From: WLMZ01 sp037139095
GTDB taxonomy: Bacteria > Actinomycetota > Acidimicrobiia > Acidimicrobiales > Ilumatobacteraceae
Direction: 5' to 3'
DNA length: 64,000 bases
Assembly: GCA_037139095.1 (NCBI GenBank)
Contig: JBAXHD010000004.1
Location: forward strand, 49,385-113,384
Shown here: positions 7,339-17,568 of the stretch, piece by piece
How the letters are laid out: each line of letters opens with the position of its first letter
Position numbering within the stretch: the first letter of the stretch is position 1
Made by a program: the position numbers and the translations under genes
The notes under the pieces: generated by a model
Databases searched by the model: none
What the model was told of the DNA's origin: nothing
What the model saw: the letters and a program-made list of their open reading frames with translations, nothing else

Positions 7339-9942
7339 ATGAGCACGCCGCCAACCACCGCCAATCAATTACGCGACGCCTATACGGGCTTCTTCGCAGA
7401 CCGCGGGCACACGCCAGTTGCGTCGGCGAGCCTCATTCCTCATGACCCAACGGTGTTGTTCACGGTTGCGGGCATGGTGCCCTTCAAGTCGTATTTCGTA
7501 GGCGACGAGACACCACCGTTCAAGCGCGCAGTCACGGCCCAGAAGTGCGCACGCGCCGGTGGCAAGCACAACGACCTCGACGATGTCGGTCGCACGAAGC
7601 GCCACCTTGTGTTCTTCGAGATGCTCGGCAACTTCAGCTTTGGCGACTACTTCAAGAGCGATGCCATCCCGTGGAGCTGGGAACTCGTTACCGAAGTCTT
7701 CGGTCTCGACGGCGACCGCATCTGGATCACGGTGCACGAAAGCGACGACGAAGCCGAGCAGATCTGGCACGACCAAGTTGGTGTGCCGATGAACCGCATT
7801 CAGCGCTTGGGCGACAAAGACAACTTCTGGCAGATGGGCGATACCGGTCCTTGCGGTCCGTGTAGTGAATTGCATATCGACCGCGGCCCCAGCTTCGGCC
7901 CCGACGGCGGACCGCTCAACGATCCGCAGGGCGATCGGTTCATGGAGTTCTGGAACCTCGTGTTCATGCAGTTCAACCAAGCCCCCGATGGCACCCGCAC
8001 GCCGCTGCCAAAGCCATCCATCGACACGGGTGCCGGTCTCGAGCGCATCCTTGCGTTGGTGCAGGGCAAAGACAGCGTGTGGGAAACCGACGTGATGTCT
8101 CCGCTCATCGATCAGGCCTCGTCGGTTACGGGTAAGAGCTATCGGATTGGCGACTACGACGACCGCAACAGCTTCAGCTTGCGCGTGCTTGCCGAGCATG
8201 CGCGCAGCAGCACGATGTTGGTCAACGATGGCGTGTTCCCCAGCAACGAGGGTCGTGGCTATGTGTTGCGCCGCATCATTCGCCGCGCTGTGCGCCACGC
8301 CTATTTGCTAGGTACCGAACGTTTGGTGATGCCGGGTCTTGTCGAGACCGCGATCGACGTCATGGGTGGCGCCTACCCCGATGTCATCGCTAACAAAGAC
8401 TTCATCGTTGGTGTGCTCACCAAGGAAGAAGAACGCTTCCGTCAAACACTCAAGACCGGGTTGGTCATTCTCGAAGACGAACTCGCCAAAGACTCAAAGG
8501 TGCTCAAGGGCACCACGGCGTTTACGTTGCACGACACCTACGGCTTTCCGCTTGAGCTCACCGAAGAGATCGCCGGAGAGCGCGGTGTTGCTGTAGATCG
8601 CGAAGGTTTCGACACCGACATGGCCGAGCAGCGTCGCCGCGCCAAGGCCGGCCGCAAATCAAACGCCACCGACGAAGATCAAACCGATATCTATCGTGAG
8701 CTCAGCGAGCAGTTCGGTGCCACCGAGTTTGTGGGCTACACCGACACCACCGCCGAGAGTCGGGTGCTCAGCGTCTACGAGGTAGAGCAAGGCGAGATCG
8801 AGATCTTCCTTGAGCGCACGCCGTTCTACGCGGAGTCGGGTGGCCAGGTTGGCGACACCGGCACCATCACCACACCTACAGGCGTGGCCGAGGTGCTCGA
8901 CACCACGTTTGCCCTTCCGGGTTTACGTCGTCACCGGGCGCGCCTCGTGAGCGGCACCATCGCAGCCGGCCAGAACGCAACAGCGGCCATCGATGTCGTT
9001 CGTCGCGATGCCATCCGCCGCAACCACACCGGCACCCACGTGTTGCACCATGCGTTGCGCGTTGTGCTGGGTGCGCATGTGAAACAGGCCGGTTCGTTGG
9101 TTGGTCCCGATCGACTTCGTTTCGACTTCAGCCACTACTCGGCGGTTACCGACGAAGAGATCGCTCAGATCGAGCAGATCGCCAACACCGAGGTGCTCAA
9201 CAACGTGCCTGCGCGTTCATACGAGACCACCAAAGACGAAGCCACAGCGCTTGGTGCGATTGCATTCTTTGGCGACAAGTACGGCGACATTGTTCGTGTG
9301 CTCGAGGCTGGCAGTTCTGTCGAGCTGTGCGGCGGCACTCACGTGAAAGCAACAGGCGACATCGGCACCATCAAGATCGTCGGCGAGAGCTCGGTTGGTT
9401 CCAACCTGCGTCGCATCGAGGCGGTCACCGGCTACAACAGCGTCGCTTTGCTGCAGCGCGAAGACCGCATGTTGGCCGACACTGCTCGACTCGTCGGTGT
9501 TGCGACCAACGAAGTGGTCGATGGTGTGCAGCGCAAGCTCGACGAGATCAAGGCGCTCAACGATGAGATCAAAGCGCTGCGCTCTAAGGCGGCGATGGGC
9601 CAGGCCGCCGAACTTGCTGGCAGCGCCACCGGTGGTGTGCTGGTCAGTCGAGTCGACGGTTTGGCTCCAGGCGAGCTGCGCGACCTCGCCCTTGCCGTTC
9701 GTCAGCAGGCAGGCATCGAAGCGGTGATCTTGGGCGGGCTCACGCCTACGGGTGGCGTCACGTTGGTGGCGGCGATCACTTCGGCATTCGGCGGTCAGGC
9801 CAGCGACCTCATCAAAGATGCGGCCAAGGCGGTTGGCGGCGGAGGCGGCGGCAAGGGCGACATCGCCACGGCCGGCGGCAAGAACCCCGAAGGGCTCGAT
9901 CAAGCACTCGACCTCGCTCGACAGGCCGCTACCAACAGGTGA
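7339..9942 (+). CDS. alaS: alanine--tRNA ligase
   Basis: Charges tRNA-Ala with alanine and edits mischarged Ser/Gly. The 867 residues show the class II catalytic core at the N-terminus (FTVAGMVPFKSYF, KCARAGGKHNDLDDVG), the editing domain with zinc ligands HTGTH and CGGTH, and the glycine-rich C-Ala region near the end (AVGGGGGGKGD). The length is typical. The ATG at 7339 lies after a weak AAAGGG. It heads a run of seven same-strand genes (ruvX, mltG, aroE, aroC, aroK, aroB) with short gaps or overlaps. Confidence 0.97.
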   Translation: MSTPPTTANQLRDAYTGFFADRGHTPVASASLIPHDPTVLFTVAGMVPFKSYFVGDETPPFKRAVTAQKCARAGGKHNDLDDVGRTKRHLVFFEMLGNFSFGDYFKSDAIPWSWELVTEVFGLDGDRIWITVHESDDEAEQIWHDQVGVPMNRIQRLGDKDNFWQMGDTGPCGPCSELHIDRGPSFGPDGGPLNDPQGDRFMEFWNLVFMQFNQAPDGTRTPLPKPSIDTGAGLERILALVQGKDSVWETDVMSPLIDQASSVTGKSYRIGDYDDRNSFSLRVLAEHARSSTMLVNDGVFPSNEGRGYVLRRIIRRAVRHAYLLGTERLVMPGLVETAIDVMGGAYPDVIANKDFIVGVLTKEEERFRQTLKTGLVILEDELAKDSKVLKGTTAFTLHDTYGFPLELTEEIAGERGVAVDREGFDTDMAEQRRRAKAGRKSNATDEDQTDIYRELSEQFGATEFVGYTDTTAESRVLSVYEVEQGEIEIFLERTPFYAESGGQVGDTGTITTPTGVAEVLDTTFALPGLRRHRARLVSGTIAAGQNATAAIDVVRRDAIRRNHTGTHVLHHALRVVLGAHVKQAGSLVGPDRLRFDFSHYSAVTDEEIAQIEQIANTEVLNNVPARSYETTKDEATALGAIAFFGDKYGDIVRVLEAGSSVELCGGTHVKATGDIGTIKIVGESSVGSNLRRIEAVTGYNSVALLQREDRMLADTARLVGVATNEVVDGVQRKLDEIKALNDEIKALRSKAAMGQAAELAGSATGGVLVSRVDGLAPGELRDLALAVRQQAGIEAVILGGLTPTGGVTLVAAITSAFGGQASDLIKDAAKAVGGGGGGKGDIATAGGKNPEGLDQALDLARQAATNR

Positions 9943-9964
9943 GCACCCGACGAGTTCGCCGATC

Positions 9965-10405
9965 GTGAGGGTTCTGGCACTCGACCTCGGCAGCAAACGC
10001 ATTGGCGTTGCTGTCAGCGATCGCAGTGGAACCATCGCGTCGCCGTTAGTTGTGCTGCAACGATCAGGGTCTACCCGTATCGATCACGAGCGCATCAAGG
10101 CTCTGGTGATCGAAGAAGAAGCCGAACGCATCGTTGTGGGCTTGCCATTGTCGATGGACGGCTCTGCTGGCAAGGCGGCGCAAGGCGCCCTCAGGGAAGT
10201 GAAGTCGTTGGCTAGCGTGGTCGGCGTGCCTATTGAGACCATCGACGAGCGGCGCACTACGGTCACCGCCGATCAGATACTGATCGAACGCGGCATGCGT
10301 GCGCCCGAGCGCAGGCTCATTATCGACAAGGTTGCTGCGGCGGTTATCTTGCAGACATGGCTCGACGGCCGAGCCGATCGCGAATCGCGTGAGGCGCCTC
10401 GTTGA
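9965..10405 (+). CDS. ruvX: RuvX/YqgF-family putative Holliday junction resolvase
   Basis: RNase H-fold nuclease of the YqgF family, implicated in 16S rRNA 5' end processing and possibly junction resolution. The 146 residues carry the family motifs: LALDLGSKRIGVA at the N-terminus (catalytic Asp), VVGLPLSMDGSAG, DERRTT, and DKVAAAVILQTWLD near the end (second acidic site). The start is the GTG at 9965, giving VRVLALDLG. It follows alaS by 22 bases and overlaps mltG by four bases. Confidence 0.92.
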   Translation: MRVLALDLGSKRIGVAVSDRSGTIASPLVVLQRSGSTRIDHERIKALVIEEEAERIVVGLPLSMDGSAGKAAQGALREVKSLASVVGVPIETIDERRTTVTADQILIERGMRAPERRLIIDKVAAAVILQTWLDGRADRESREAPR

Positions 10406-11595
10406 AAAGCGCGGCTCCCATCGACCCACTGCCCGAGAGCGGCAACGACTGGATACGAGATCCCTGGGACGACATCGCGTTCGTCCCAGCGAGCGAAGTA
10501 GAGAGCGCTCCCCGGCGGGTACGCGCGATGAAGTGGGTGTTGCTCGTAGCGAGCGCTTGCGTGATCGTGGCCGTGTTGGCGGCCGGTTGTGTGGGCTGGT
10601 GGTACATCCGGCAGGTGAACCCATCGGGTGAGGTGGCCGCCGCTTCGAACTTTACGGTGAACGAAAGTGACACACTGCAAAGCGTCAGCGTGCGCTTGCA
10701 AGCCGAAGGTTTCATCACTAACGCACGGGTGTTTCGTTACTACGTACAGCACAAAGGCGGGGTGCGTCTCGTACCGGGCTACTACCAAATTCACGAGCGA
10801 ACCCATATGGGCAACATCATGCGCGTGCTCAATACGCCGCCTGAGGCGACGTTCAAGAAGGTCACCTTCCCCGAAGGTTTCACTCTCGCGAAGATGGGCA
10901 AGCGCGTCGAGCGCGATCTGCGCCCGATGACCGCCGCGAGTTTCGCAGCGGCGGCTTCCAGCGGCACCGTGCGCTCGGCGTATCAACCAGCAGGTGTTGC
11001 CAGCCTTGAGGGCTTGCTCTTTCCCGACACGTATCAGGTTGCTGGCAGCGAATCAGAGACTCAGGTCATCGAACGGATGGCCAAGCTGATGGAGCGGGTT
11101 GGTCGTCAGGAAAACATTGAGGCCGGTGCGGCCGAACTGGGTCGCACTCCGTACGAGGTGTTGGTGGTTGCCTCAATGATCGAGCGCGAGGCCAAGTTCG
11201 ACACCGATCGGTCGAAGATCGCTCGAGTGATCTACAACCGTTTGTTCCTTGCGATGCCGCTGCAGGTAGACGCCACGCTGTCGTATGGCCAGCCAGCCGA
11301 CACCCCGTTCAGCGTGCTGAAAACAACCGACACTCCATACAACACCTATCTGCACACAGGTTTGCCGCCCACCCCCATTGCCAACCCGGGCCGAGCATCG
11401 ATTCACGCAGCGCTACACCCCGAACCGAATCCGCCCAGCGGTGATGCGCTGTGCCGCGGTCTGCCAAAGGGTGAACCCTGCGTGTATTTGTATTACGTAA
11501 TCGCCGATGAAGACGGCCATCATGTGTTTGCGGCAACATTGCAGCAGCACGAAGCAAACGTGCAAAAGGCACGAGATGCGGGACTCTTGAAATGA
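10402..11595 (+). CDS. mltG: endolytic murein transglycosylase MltG
   Basis: Inner-membrane lytic transglycosylase that cuts nascent glycan strands and so sets their length. The 397 residues have a cytoplasmic N-terminus, one membrane helix (about 44-67), a LysM-like region and the YceG catalytic domain with ASMIEREA (Glu261/Glu263) and the motif AMPLQVDATLSYG. The start is a TTG at 10402 overlapping the ruvX stop (TTGA), with GAGGCG seven bases upstream; no better ATG precedes the membrane helix. The stop overlaps aroE (ATGA). The alaS-ruvX-mltG-aro order is common in actinobacteria. Confidence 0.93.
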   Translation: MKSAAPIDPLPESGNDWIRDPWDDIAFVPASEVESAPRRVRAMKWVLLVASACVIVAVLAAGCVGWWYIRQVNPSGEVAAASNFTVNESDTLQSVSVRLQAEGFITNARVFRYYVQHKGGVRLVPGYYQIHERTHMGNIMRVLNTPPEATFKKVTFPEGFTLAKMGKRVERDLRPMTAASFAAAASSGTVRSAYQPAGVASLEGLLFPDTYQVAGSESETQVIERMAKLMERVGRQENIEAGAAELGRTPYEVLVVASMIEREAKFDTDRSKIARVIYNRLFLAMPLQVDATLSYGQPADTPFSVLKTTDTPYNTYLHTGLPPTPIANPGRASIHAALHPEPNPPSGDALCRGLPKGEPCVYLYYVIADEDGHHVFAATLQQHEANVQKARDAGLLK

Positions 11596-12422
11596 TCACG
11601 GGCACAACACGACTTGCGGCGGTAATCGGATCTCCCGTGCGACACAGCCTGAGTCCGGTCATTCATAACGCAGCGTTTGCTGCGGGCGCTCTCGATTGGG
11701 TCTACACCGCATTCGAGGTAGCGCCAGGCAAAGCCGCAGAAGCCCTTGCTGCGATGCGCGTGCTCGGCATTTCAGGTTTGTCGGTGACCATGCCTCACAA
11801 AGACGATGTCGCCGCTGCGGTCGATGTGTTGGATCCCGCGGCAGCAGCGCTGCGCACAGCCAACACAGTGGTGCTGCAAGACGACGGTCGCCTCGCTGGG
11901 TACAGCACTGATGGCGCTGGCTTCGTGGCGTCGCTGCGCGAAGCAGGCGTCGAGCCATCCGGAATGAGGGTGGCGGTGCTTGGGGCCGGAGGCGCAGCGC
12001 GGTCGGTAATCGATGCGCTCGCGCGGGTGGGGATTGATCACATTGTGGTCATCAACCGCTCTGCCGCTCGGGCCGAGGCTGCCGCACAGCTCGGCGTGGG
12101 CCGCGCCCGCGTTGGTGATGCGACCGACATCGCCCGCGTTGATCTGGTGGTCAACGCAACCTCGGTCGGCATGGGTACCGACGAAGCGCCGTTCGACCTT
12201 GCGCTGTTGCATGCCGGTCAGGTTGTTGCCGACTTGGTGTATCACCCGCTCGAGACGGCGTTGCTGCGAGCAGCCCGGCTCTGCGGTGCCACGGCCGTAG
12301 ATGGCTTGGGCATGTTGGTGCATCAAGCGGCACTGCAACAGCAGCTCTGGACCGGTGTCAGCCCCAATCCCGCCGCGATGCGTGCCGCTGCAGAGCAGGA
12401 ACTCGTGGCTCGCCACGGGTAG
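11592..12422 (+). CDS. aroE: shikimate dehydrogenase
   Basis: NADP-dependent reduction of 3-dehydroshikimate to shikimate in the chorismate pathway. The 276 residues contain the substrate site [17 protein letters not shown], the catalytic Lys/Asp region (SVTMPHKDD), an NTVV motif, the Rossmann glycine loop [10 protein letters not shown] and NATSVGM. The length matches the family. The ATG overlaps the mltG stop by four bases. The gene is part of an aroE-aroC-aroK-aroB block supplying most mid-pathway steps. Confidence 0.95.
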   Translation: MITGTTRLAAVIGSPVRHSLSPVIHNAAFAAGALDWVYTAFEVAPGKAAEALAAMRVLGISGLSVTMPHKDDVAAAVDVLDPAAAALRTANTVVLQDDGRLAGYSTDGAGFVASLREAGVEPSGMRVAVLGAGGAARSVIDALARVGIDHIVVINRSAARAEAAAQLGVGRARVGDATDIARVDLVVNATSVGMGTDEAPFDLALLHAGQVVADLVYHPLETALLRAARLCGATAVDGLGMLVHQAALQQQLWTGVSPNPAAMRAAAEQELVARHG

Positions 12423-12432
12423 CCTGCACACG

Positions 12433-13596
12433 ATGCTTCGTTATCTCACCGCCGGCGAATCCCATGGGCAAGCGCTCGTTGTCATCGTCGAGGGCTTGCC
12501 CGCAGGCCTACCCATCACAGTCGAAGAGATCCAAGAAGAAATGGGTCGCCGTCGTCTCGGCTACGGCCGTGGTCCGCGGCAACGTTTCGAAGCTGATGAA
12601 ATCACGCTGATCGGCGGCGTACGGCACGGCCGCACGCTCGGTTCGCCAGTGGCCATCGAAATCAAGAACAGCGAGTGGTTCCGCAGCGACAAGTGGCACG
12701 AAGAGATGTCGCCGGCCCCCGGTGTCACCAAAGATCCATTGACCAAGCCTCGCCCGGGTCACGCCGACCTCGCCGGAATGCAGAAATACGGCTTCACCGA
12801 CGCACGCGATGTGCTCGAGCGCGCCAGCGCCCGTGAGACCGCCGCGCGTGTTGCTGCGGGTGCCATTGCCAAGAAGTTGCTCGGCACGCTCGGCATCGAG
12901 ATCTTGTCTCATGTGGTTCAGATGGGCCCCGCCCGTTCGAAATCGGCGCTGCTCCCCACGATGGCCGACCTTGCCGCAATCGATGAGTCGCCAGTTCGAT
13001 GCTTCGATAAGTCAGCCGAAGACGCAATGATCGAAGAGATCAAAGCGGCAGCCAAAGACGGCGACTCGCTCGGCGGCATTGTCGAGGTGTTGGCCTACGG
13101 GCTGCCTGTGGGCATCGGTAGCCATGTGCACTGGGATCGCAAACTCGATGCATTGTTGGCGCAAGCAGTGATGAGCATTCAGGCCGTGAAGGGTGTCGAA
13201 ATCGGCGACGGTTTCGAGGTTGCAGGTATGCGCGGAAGCGTTGCTCACGACGCCATCTCATGGGACGCCGCAACCGGTACATACCGGCGCGAGACCACTC
13301 TTGCGGGCGGCACCGAGGGTGGCATGACCACCGGCGAAGTCATGGTGGTGCGCGCTGCGATGAAGCCGTTGGCCACCCTCAACATCCCAACTCTGGGTAC
13401 GGTCGACACCGTCACCAAGGAAGCCACCGTCAGCTTCAAAGAGCGCACCGATGTCACCGCAGTTCCAGCAATGGGCGTAGTGGCCGAGACCATGGTTGCT
13501 CTCGTGCTCGCAGCCGAGGCGCAGCGCAAGTTTGGCGGCGACACGGTCGATGAATTTGTACGCAACGCGGTTGCATACAACGAATCGTTGCGATGA
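12433..13596 (+). CDS. aroC: chorismate synthase
   Basis: Makes chorismate from EPSP using reduced flavin. The 387 residues start at the ATG giving [15 protein letters not shown], the classic opening; the upstream in-frame extension lies inside aroE and is rejected. Family signatures are visible: [27 protein letters not shown] and [11 protein letters not shown]. It begins ten bases after aroE and overlaps aroK by four bases. Confidence 0.96.
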   Translation: MLRYLTAGESHGQALVVIVEGLPAGLPITVEEIQEEMGRRRLGYGRGPRQRFEADEITLIGGVRHGRTLGSPVAIEIKNSEWFRSDKWHEEMSPAPGVTKDPLTKPRPGHADLAGMQKYGFTDARDVLERASARETAARVAAGAIAKKLLGTLGIEILSHVVQMGPARSKSALLPTMADLAAIDESPVRCFDKSAEDAMIEEIKAAAKDGDSLGGIVEVLAYGLPVGIGSHVHWDRKLDALLAQAVMSIQAVKGVEIGDGFEVAGMRGSVAHDAISWDAATGTYRRETTLAGGTEGGMTTGEVMVVRAAMKPLATLNIPTLGTVDTVTKEATVSFKERTDVTAVPAMGVVAETMVALVLAAEAQRKFGGDTVDEFVRNAVAYNESLR

Positions 13597-14105
13597 GCGC
13601 AGGCGGCAAACGCCGCATCGTGCTCGTTGGCATGATGGGCTCCGGCAAGACCACCGTGGGCAGAGTCTTGGCGTCCCGCTTGCGATGCGATCTGCTCGAC
13701 ACCGATGCCGTGCTTGAAGCCCGCGAGGGTCGTACGGTGCGCGATATCTTTGCCACCGATGGCGAAGAGGCATTCCGCAAAATCGAATCCGAAGTGCTCA
13801 GTGAGTTGCTCAGCCGACCCGGTGCGTCAGTGATTGCTGCCGCCGGCGGCGTGGTGCTCCGGCAAGAAAACCGCGATGCGTTACGCCTCAGCGGAGCCCG
13901 AGTTATCTGGCTCAGCGCTGACCCGGGCATGCTCGCCGAACGAGTGAAAGGTGGCGTGCATCGTCCCTTGCTCGACGCCGACCCTGAGGGCACCTTGCGG
14001 CGCATGTACGAGCAGCGCGAGGCCTTGTATCGCGAGGTCGCCGACGTCATCGTTACTGTCGATGGCAGGTCGGTGACCGAGGTTGTCGATGCGGTGCTGC
14101 GATGA
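13593..14105 (+). CDS. aroK: shikimate kinase
   Basis: ATP-dependent phosphorylation of shikimate. The 170 residues show the P-loop [12 protein letters not shown] near residue 15, the shikimate-binding DTDAVLE, an [17 protein letters not shown] loop (here [13 protein letters not shown]) and the lid region [10 protein letters not shown]. The length is typical. The ATG overlaps the aroC stop and the stop overlaps aroB, both as ATGA, indicating translational coupling. Confidence 0.95.
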   Translation: MSAGGKRRIVLVGMMGSGKTTVGRVLASRLRCDLLDTDAVLEAREGRTVRDIFATDGEEAFRKIESEVLSELLSRPGASVIAAAGGVVLRQENRDALRLSGARVIWLSADPGMLAERVKGGVHRPLLDADPEGTLRRMYEQREALYREVADVIVTVDGRSVTEVVDAVLR

Positions 14106-15118
14106 CCAACTCGCGTTCTGTACATGTTGATCTTGGTGACCGCAGCTACCACGTGCTCGTTGGCTCTGGCGTGCGCAGCGAACTTGCGGCGATGCTTCCC
14201 AAGTCAGCGCGCCGGGCCGCCATCATCACTCAGACAGGCATTCCGCTCGCTGTCGATCCAGGTATCCCATACGAGGTCTTTGTGATCGGCCAGAGCGAGC
14301 AACACAAGTCGCTGGCCACTATCGAGACCTTGTGTCGCGGGTTCGCCACAATGGGACTCACTCGTAACGACGTGATCATTGGGCTTGGCGGCGGCATGGT
14401 TACCGACATCGCAGGGTTTGCCGCTGCGTCGTGGCACCGAGGCATCGCGGTGGTGCATGTGTCCACCACGCTGCTCGGCATGGTCGATGCCGCCATCGGT
14501 GGCAAAACCGGCGTGAATCTGCCCGAGGGCAAGAACCTTGTTGGGGCCTATTGGCAGCCCAGCGGTGTGCTGTGCGATCTCGATGCATTGACCACCTTGA
14601 GCCCTCGCGAGATGCGCTGCGGCATGGGCGAGATGGCCAAGTACCACTTTCTCACAGGCGACGATCTGCTCGGAATGGAACTTGTCGATCGCATCGCTCG
14701 GTGTGTGCAGATCAAGGCCGACATCGTTGGCGCCGACGAGCGCGAAGGTGGTCGTCGGGCACTGCTCAATTACGGACACACACTGGCTCACGCGCTTGAA
14801 ATCGCTGGCGACTTTTCGCTCGCTCACGGCGAGGCCGTAGCAATCGGCCTCATCTACGCGGCGCACCTAGGGCACGAGTTGGGGCGCATCTCTGGCGCCC
14901 GGGTGCAGCAGCACTACGACGTGGTGGGCGGCCTCTACGAACTCAACACATCGTTGCCTGAGTTCGATCACCAGATGCTGCTTGGCCTGATGGGTCGCGA
15001 CAAGAAGGCACTCGATGGGCTCACCTTTGTGCTCGACAGCGACAACGGGGTCGAGGTTGTTGCTGGGGTGTCAGCCGATGCTGCACTCAACGCTCTTCGC
15101 TCCATGGCCGAGCACTAA
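14102..15118 (+). CDS. aroB: 3-dehydroquinate synthase
   Basis: NAD- and metal-dependent cyclisation of DAHP to 3-dehydroquinate. The 338 residues include the NAD-binding loop GLGGGMVTDIAGFAAA, the substrate/metal motif AAIGGKTGVNLPEGKN, a metal-binding Glu (MRCGMGEMAKY) and the metal histidines in LNYGHTLAHALE and LAHGEAVAIG. It is somewhat shorter than the usual 350-360 residues but keeps all motifs. It is the last gene of the alaS-aroB run. Confidence 0.95.
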   Translation: MTNSRSVHVDLGDRSYHVLVGSGVRSELAAMLPKSARRAAIITQTGIPLAVDPGIPYEVFVIGQSEQHKSLATIETLCRGFATMGLTRNDVIIGLGGGMVTDIAGFAAASWHRGIAVVHVSTTLLGMVDAAIGGKTGVNLPEGKNLVGAYWQPSGVLCDLDALTTLSPREMRCGMGEMAKYHFLTGDDLLGMELVDRIARCVQIKADIVGADEREGGRRALLNYGHTLAHALEIAGDFSLAHGEAVAIGLIYAAHLGHELGRISGARVQQHYDVVGGLYELNTSLPEFDHQMLLGLMGRDKKALDGLTFVLDSDNGVEVVAGVSADAALNALRSMAEH

Positions 15119-15148
15119 GCAGCGCTCGATGTTCGGAACGACGCCACC

Positions 15149-16846
15149 ATGTTGATCTCAAGAAGACAATTGCTGTCGCTGGCTGCGGCGGTGCCGACGG
15201 CGTTGGCTCTGAGCAGGGCCGCCGAAGCTGGGCCCGTGCAAGCGGGCGCGTGTTCCTTCTCGCCAGTGGCGCCATCGCGGCTCGCCGAGACGCGAGCGTC
15301 TGAGGGGCCATTTGGTTTCACGCGAATCGATTCGCACACGATCAGAGTGCAGGTGGCGGGGCGTAACTCGGTGCCGTCTACAGCAACTGCAGCGGTGCTC
15401 AACGTCACGGCTACCAACGGTGTGGTGCCGGGTTATGTGTCGGTCTACCCAACAGGCACGGTGCTTCCCGAGGCGTCAAATCTAAACATCGATCGAGCCG
15501 GACAGATTGTTGCCAACTTGGTGACCGTGCTGCTGGGTACCGATGGTTCGGTCGACATCTACTCGTCGCAGCTCAACGACATTGTGGTCGATGTCAACGG
15601 TGCGTACGTACCGCAAACCACTGCGGTAAGCGCGGGCCGATTTGTTGCGTTGCCTACTGCGTTCCGCGCCATCGACACGCGCGAGCGAGGCTTTGGAGTT
15701 GGCTCGGGCCAGGTCGAATCAGTCAGCGTCGCGTCGGTTGTGCCGGCCAGCGCCAGTGCAGTGGTGGTCAACCTCACGGTCACCGAATCGAACGGCGCAG
15801 GTTTCTTCACAGCGTTTGCGGGTGGTGCCGCGCGACCTGATTCGTCGAGTCTGAACGCAGATGGTGCGGGCCAAACGCGTGCGAATCAAGCCATCGTCCC
15901 GGTTGGAGTCGAGGGCGCGGTGTTTGGCATCAACGTCTTCGCATCGGCGGGCGGCCACCTCATCGTCGACGTCGCTGGTTACTTCACGGGGCCCGATGCA
16001 ACAGCCGCTACCGAAGGACTCTTCGTGCCCAACGCTCCGTATCGGGTTCTCGATACCCGGTTGCCCGCCAGTTATGGGCGACTGCAGGCCGAGTGGATCG
16101 CCGAGTTCGACTACGCGGGTCGGGCCGCTTCGCAAGCCGTGGTGGTGAACCTCACCACTACACAGACCAGAGGCCCCGGATACTTCACCGGCTTCCCGGC
16201 GCGCACTGCTCGTCCGGTGGCATCAAACCTCAATGCCGTCGCTGCCGGGCAGACAGTGGCCAACCACGCAATCCTGCGAACATCAACTTCCGGCGTGGCA
16301 GTGTTCACCCAGCGCGGCGGGCACCTTGTGGTCGATGTCGCCGGTTACTTCATCGGATCACCCACAGCAACAACGCAGATCAATCCAGTGGACAATCCGC
16401 TACCACTGGCCTCGCAACTGCCATATGGATTGCACCTTCCAAATATTGGCGTCAACGCGTACGTCGTCGAAGGTGTCTCGAATCCCGTGGTCGATGCCGG
16501 TCTCGTTGGTCATTGGCCCGAAGTGGGTCTCGCTGGCGAGAACAGCCATATGGTGTTATTCGCGCATCGCACCAAGCACGGTGGAATCTTCAAGAACCTG
16601 CATCTGCTTGGTCCCGGCGCTGAGTTAGTTCTTGAGTCGCCGCCCGACGATGGTCGCGTGTACCACTATCAGTTCGCTCGTCGAGATATCACGGGCAGTA
16701 GCAACGATGAAATATTCGGAGTCGGGCTGCTCGCTCCGCTGCCGAACGTGTCGTTGGTTGCGTGCTCAAAGACAAACTTCTTGCCTACGGATTCGAACCA
16801 CCGAATAGTGGTTACGTTCTCGTTGGTTCAGGTGGATCCGGGCTGA
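15149..16846 (+). CDS. Tat-exported protein: three beta repeats fused to a class E/F-like sortase domain
   Basis: A 565-residue secreted protein. The N-terminus is a twin-arginine signal (SRRQLLSLAAAVPTALALS, then AEA). Three repeats of about 115 residues follow (38-153, 164-279, 293-402), each with a DTR/ETR opening, a VVVNLT-type strand, GYxxxxP, an SNLN-type turn, a second strand with ANxxxV, and a closing VDVxGxY/F. The last 150 residues resemble a sortase: FAHRTKHGGIFKNL with His473, VACSK with Cys539, and HRIVV with Arg552, the expected His-Cys-Arg triad. There is no C-terminal membrane anchor or LPXTG signal. I infer an exported transpeptidase or a self-processing surface protein. It follows aroB by 30 bases but probably has its own role. 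Confidence 0.82.
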   Translation: MLISRRQLLSLAAAVPTALALSRAAEAGPVQAGACSFSPVAPSRLAETRASEGPFGFTRIDSHTIRVQVAGRNSVPSTATAAVLNVTATNGVVPGYVSVYPTGTVLPEASNLNIDRAGQIVANLVTVLLGTDGSVDIYSSQLNDIVVDVNGAYVPQTTAVSAGRFVALPTAFRAIDTRERGFGVGSGQVESVSVASVVPASASAVVVNLTVTESNGAGFFTAFAGGAARPDSSSLNADGAGQTRANQAIVPVGVEGAVFGINVFASAGGHLIVDVAGYFTGPDATAATEGLFVPNAPYRVLDTRLPASYGRLQAEWIAEFDYAGRAASQAVVVNLTTTQTRGPGYFTGFPARTARPVASNLNAVAAGQTVANHAILRTSTSGVAVFTQRGGHLVVDVAGYFIGSPTATTQINPVDNPLPLASQLPYGLHLPNIGVNAYVVEGVSNPVVDAGLVGHWPEVGLAGENSHMVLFAHRTKHGGIFKNLHLLGPGAELVLESPPDDGRVYHYQFARRDITGSSNDEIFGVGLLAPLPNVSLVACSKTNFLPTDSNHRIVVTFSLVQVDPG

Positions 16847-16874
16847 GTTGTGGTGGCCTGCTGGCGCGCCGCAG

Positions 16875-17540
16875 CTACCCAGCGAACGGAGATCCATCGA
16901 ACGAGTCGATGGTGCTAAACGTTTCGACAGCGGCTCGCTTCAGCTTTGTTGGCTGATGAACGGGGTGTCCCAAGAAAATCGTTGATGCCAGCGCGTAGGT
17001 TGGTGGCAAGCCGAGCACCGAGGCAGCGAGTGGTTCGGCGCGAGACAAGAACGTTGTCATCACGCCGCCGAGACCGCGGCTGCGTGCGCTCAGCAATACG
17101 TTCCAGCAAAACGGGTAGATGGATCCGCCGCCGGTAATCGCTGGGCGTTCGAGGTCTTTGTCCATCATCGCGATGCAACCAAGGTCTGCGGCTACGACCA
17201 ACACAACCGGCACGTCGACAATGTTGTCGAGTAGATCGTTTGGTGTGCGTCCGGGCGTCACCGTGGTGAGCTCGTAGTTGGCCGGAGGTGCGGCGGTGAA
17301 CGGTGTTACACCGGTGCTGCCAATGGCCACATATTCGTCCCACACGGGTTTCATCAGTTCGCCAATTGCCCGCCGCTTGGCTTCGCTCTTCACCACCACG
17401 ACCCGCCATCCCTGGCGGTTGCCTCCGCTGGGGGCAAACCGAGCATCGTCGAGCAGCGCGTACAGCGTTGCGTCGTCGACCGGTGCGTCGGTGAATTGCC
17501 GTACCGAGCCAGTGGTGCGTATAGCCGTTGTAATTTCCAC
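16875..17540 (-). CDS. nitroreductase-family protein
   Basis: FMN-dependent NAD(P)H oxidoreductase fold; the true substrate is unknown. The 221 residues begin MEITTAIRTTGSVRQFTDAPVD, the typical family opening (Arg-rich FMN phosphate contact, then the D..L..LLDDARFAPSGGNRQGW FMN region), and include GSIYPFCWNVLLSARSRGLGGV near residue 140. No signal peptide is present. It is on the same strand as, and 28 bases upstream of, the stop of the next secreted protein gene, but the two are functionally unlike. Confidence 0.85.
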   Translation of the reverse strand: MEITTAIRTTGSVRQFTDAPVDDATLYALLDDARFAPSGGNRQGWRVVVVKSEAKRRAIGELMKPVWDEYVAIGSTGVTPFTAAPPANYELTTVTPGRTPNDLLDNIVDVPVVLVVAADLGCIAMMDKDLERPAITGGGSIYPFCWNVLLSARSRGLGGVMTTFLSRAEPLAASVLGLPPTYALASTIFLGHPVHQPTKLKRAAVETFSTIDSFDGSPFAG

Positions 17541-17568
17541 GTGCTCAGTATGTCAGACGGTTATCGGG

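Noticed and set aside
7369..8298. Minus-strand open frame of 309 codons opposite alaS
   Set aside because: Fully covered by alaS catalytic-domain coding; no ribosome site or motif supports it.
16847..16874. GC-rich sequence between the sortase and nitroreductase genes as a terminator
   Set aside because: Only an imperfect 4-bp stem (GCTG/CAGC) forms and no T tract follows.
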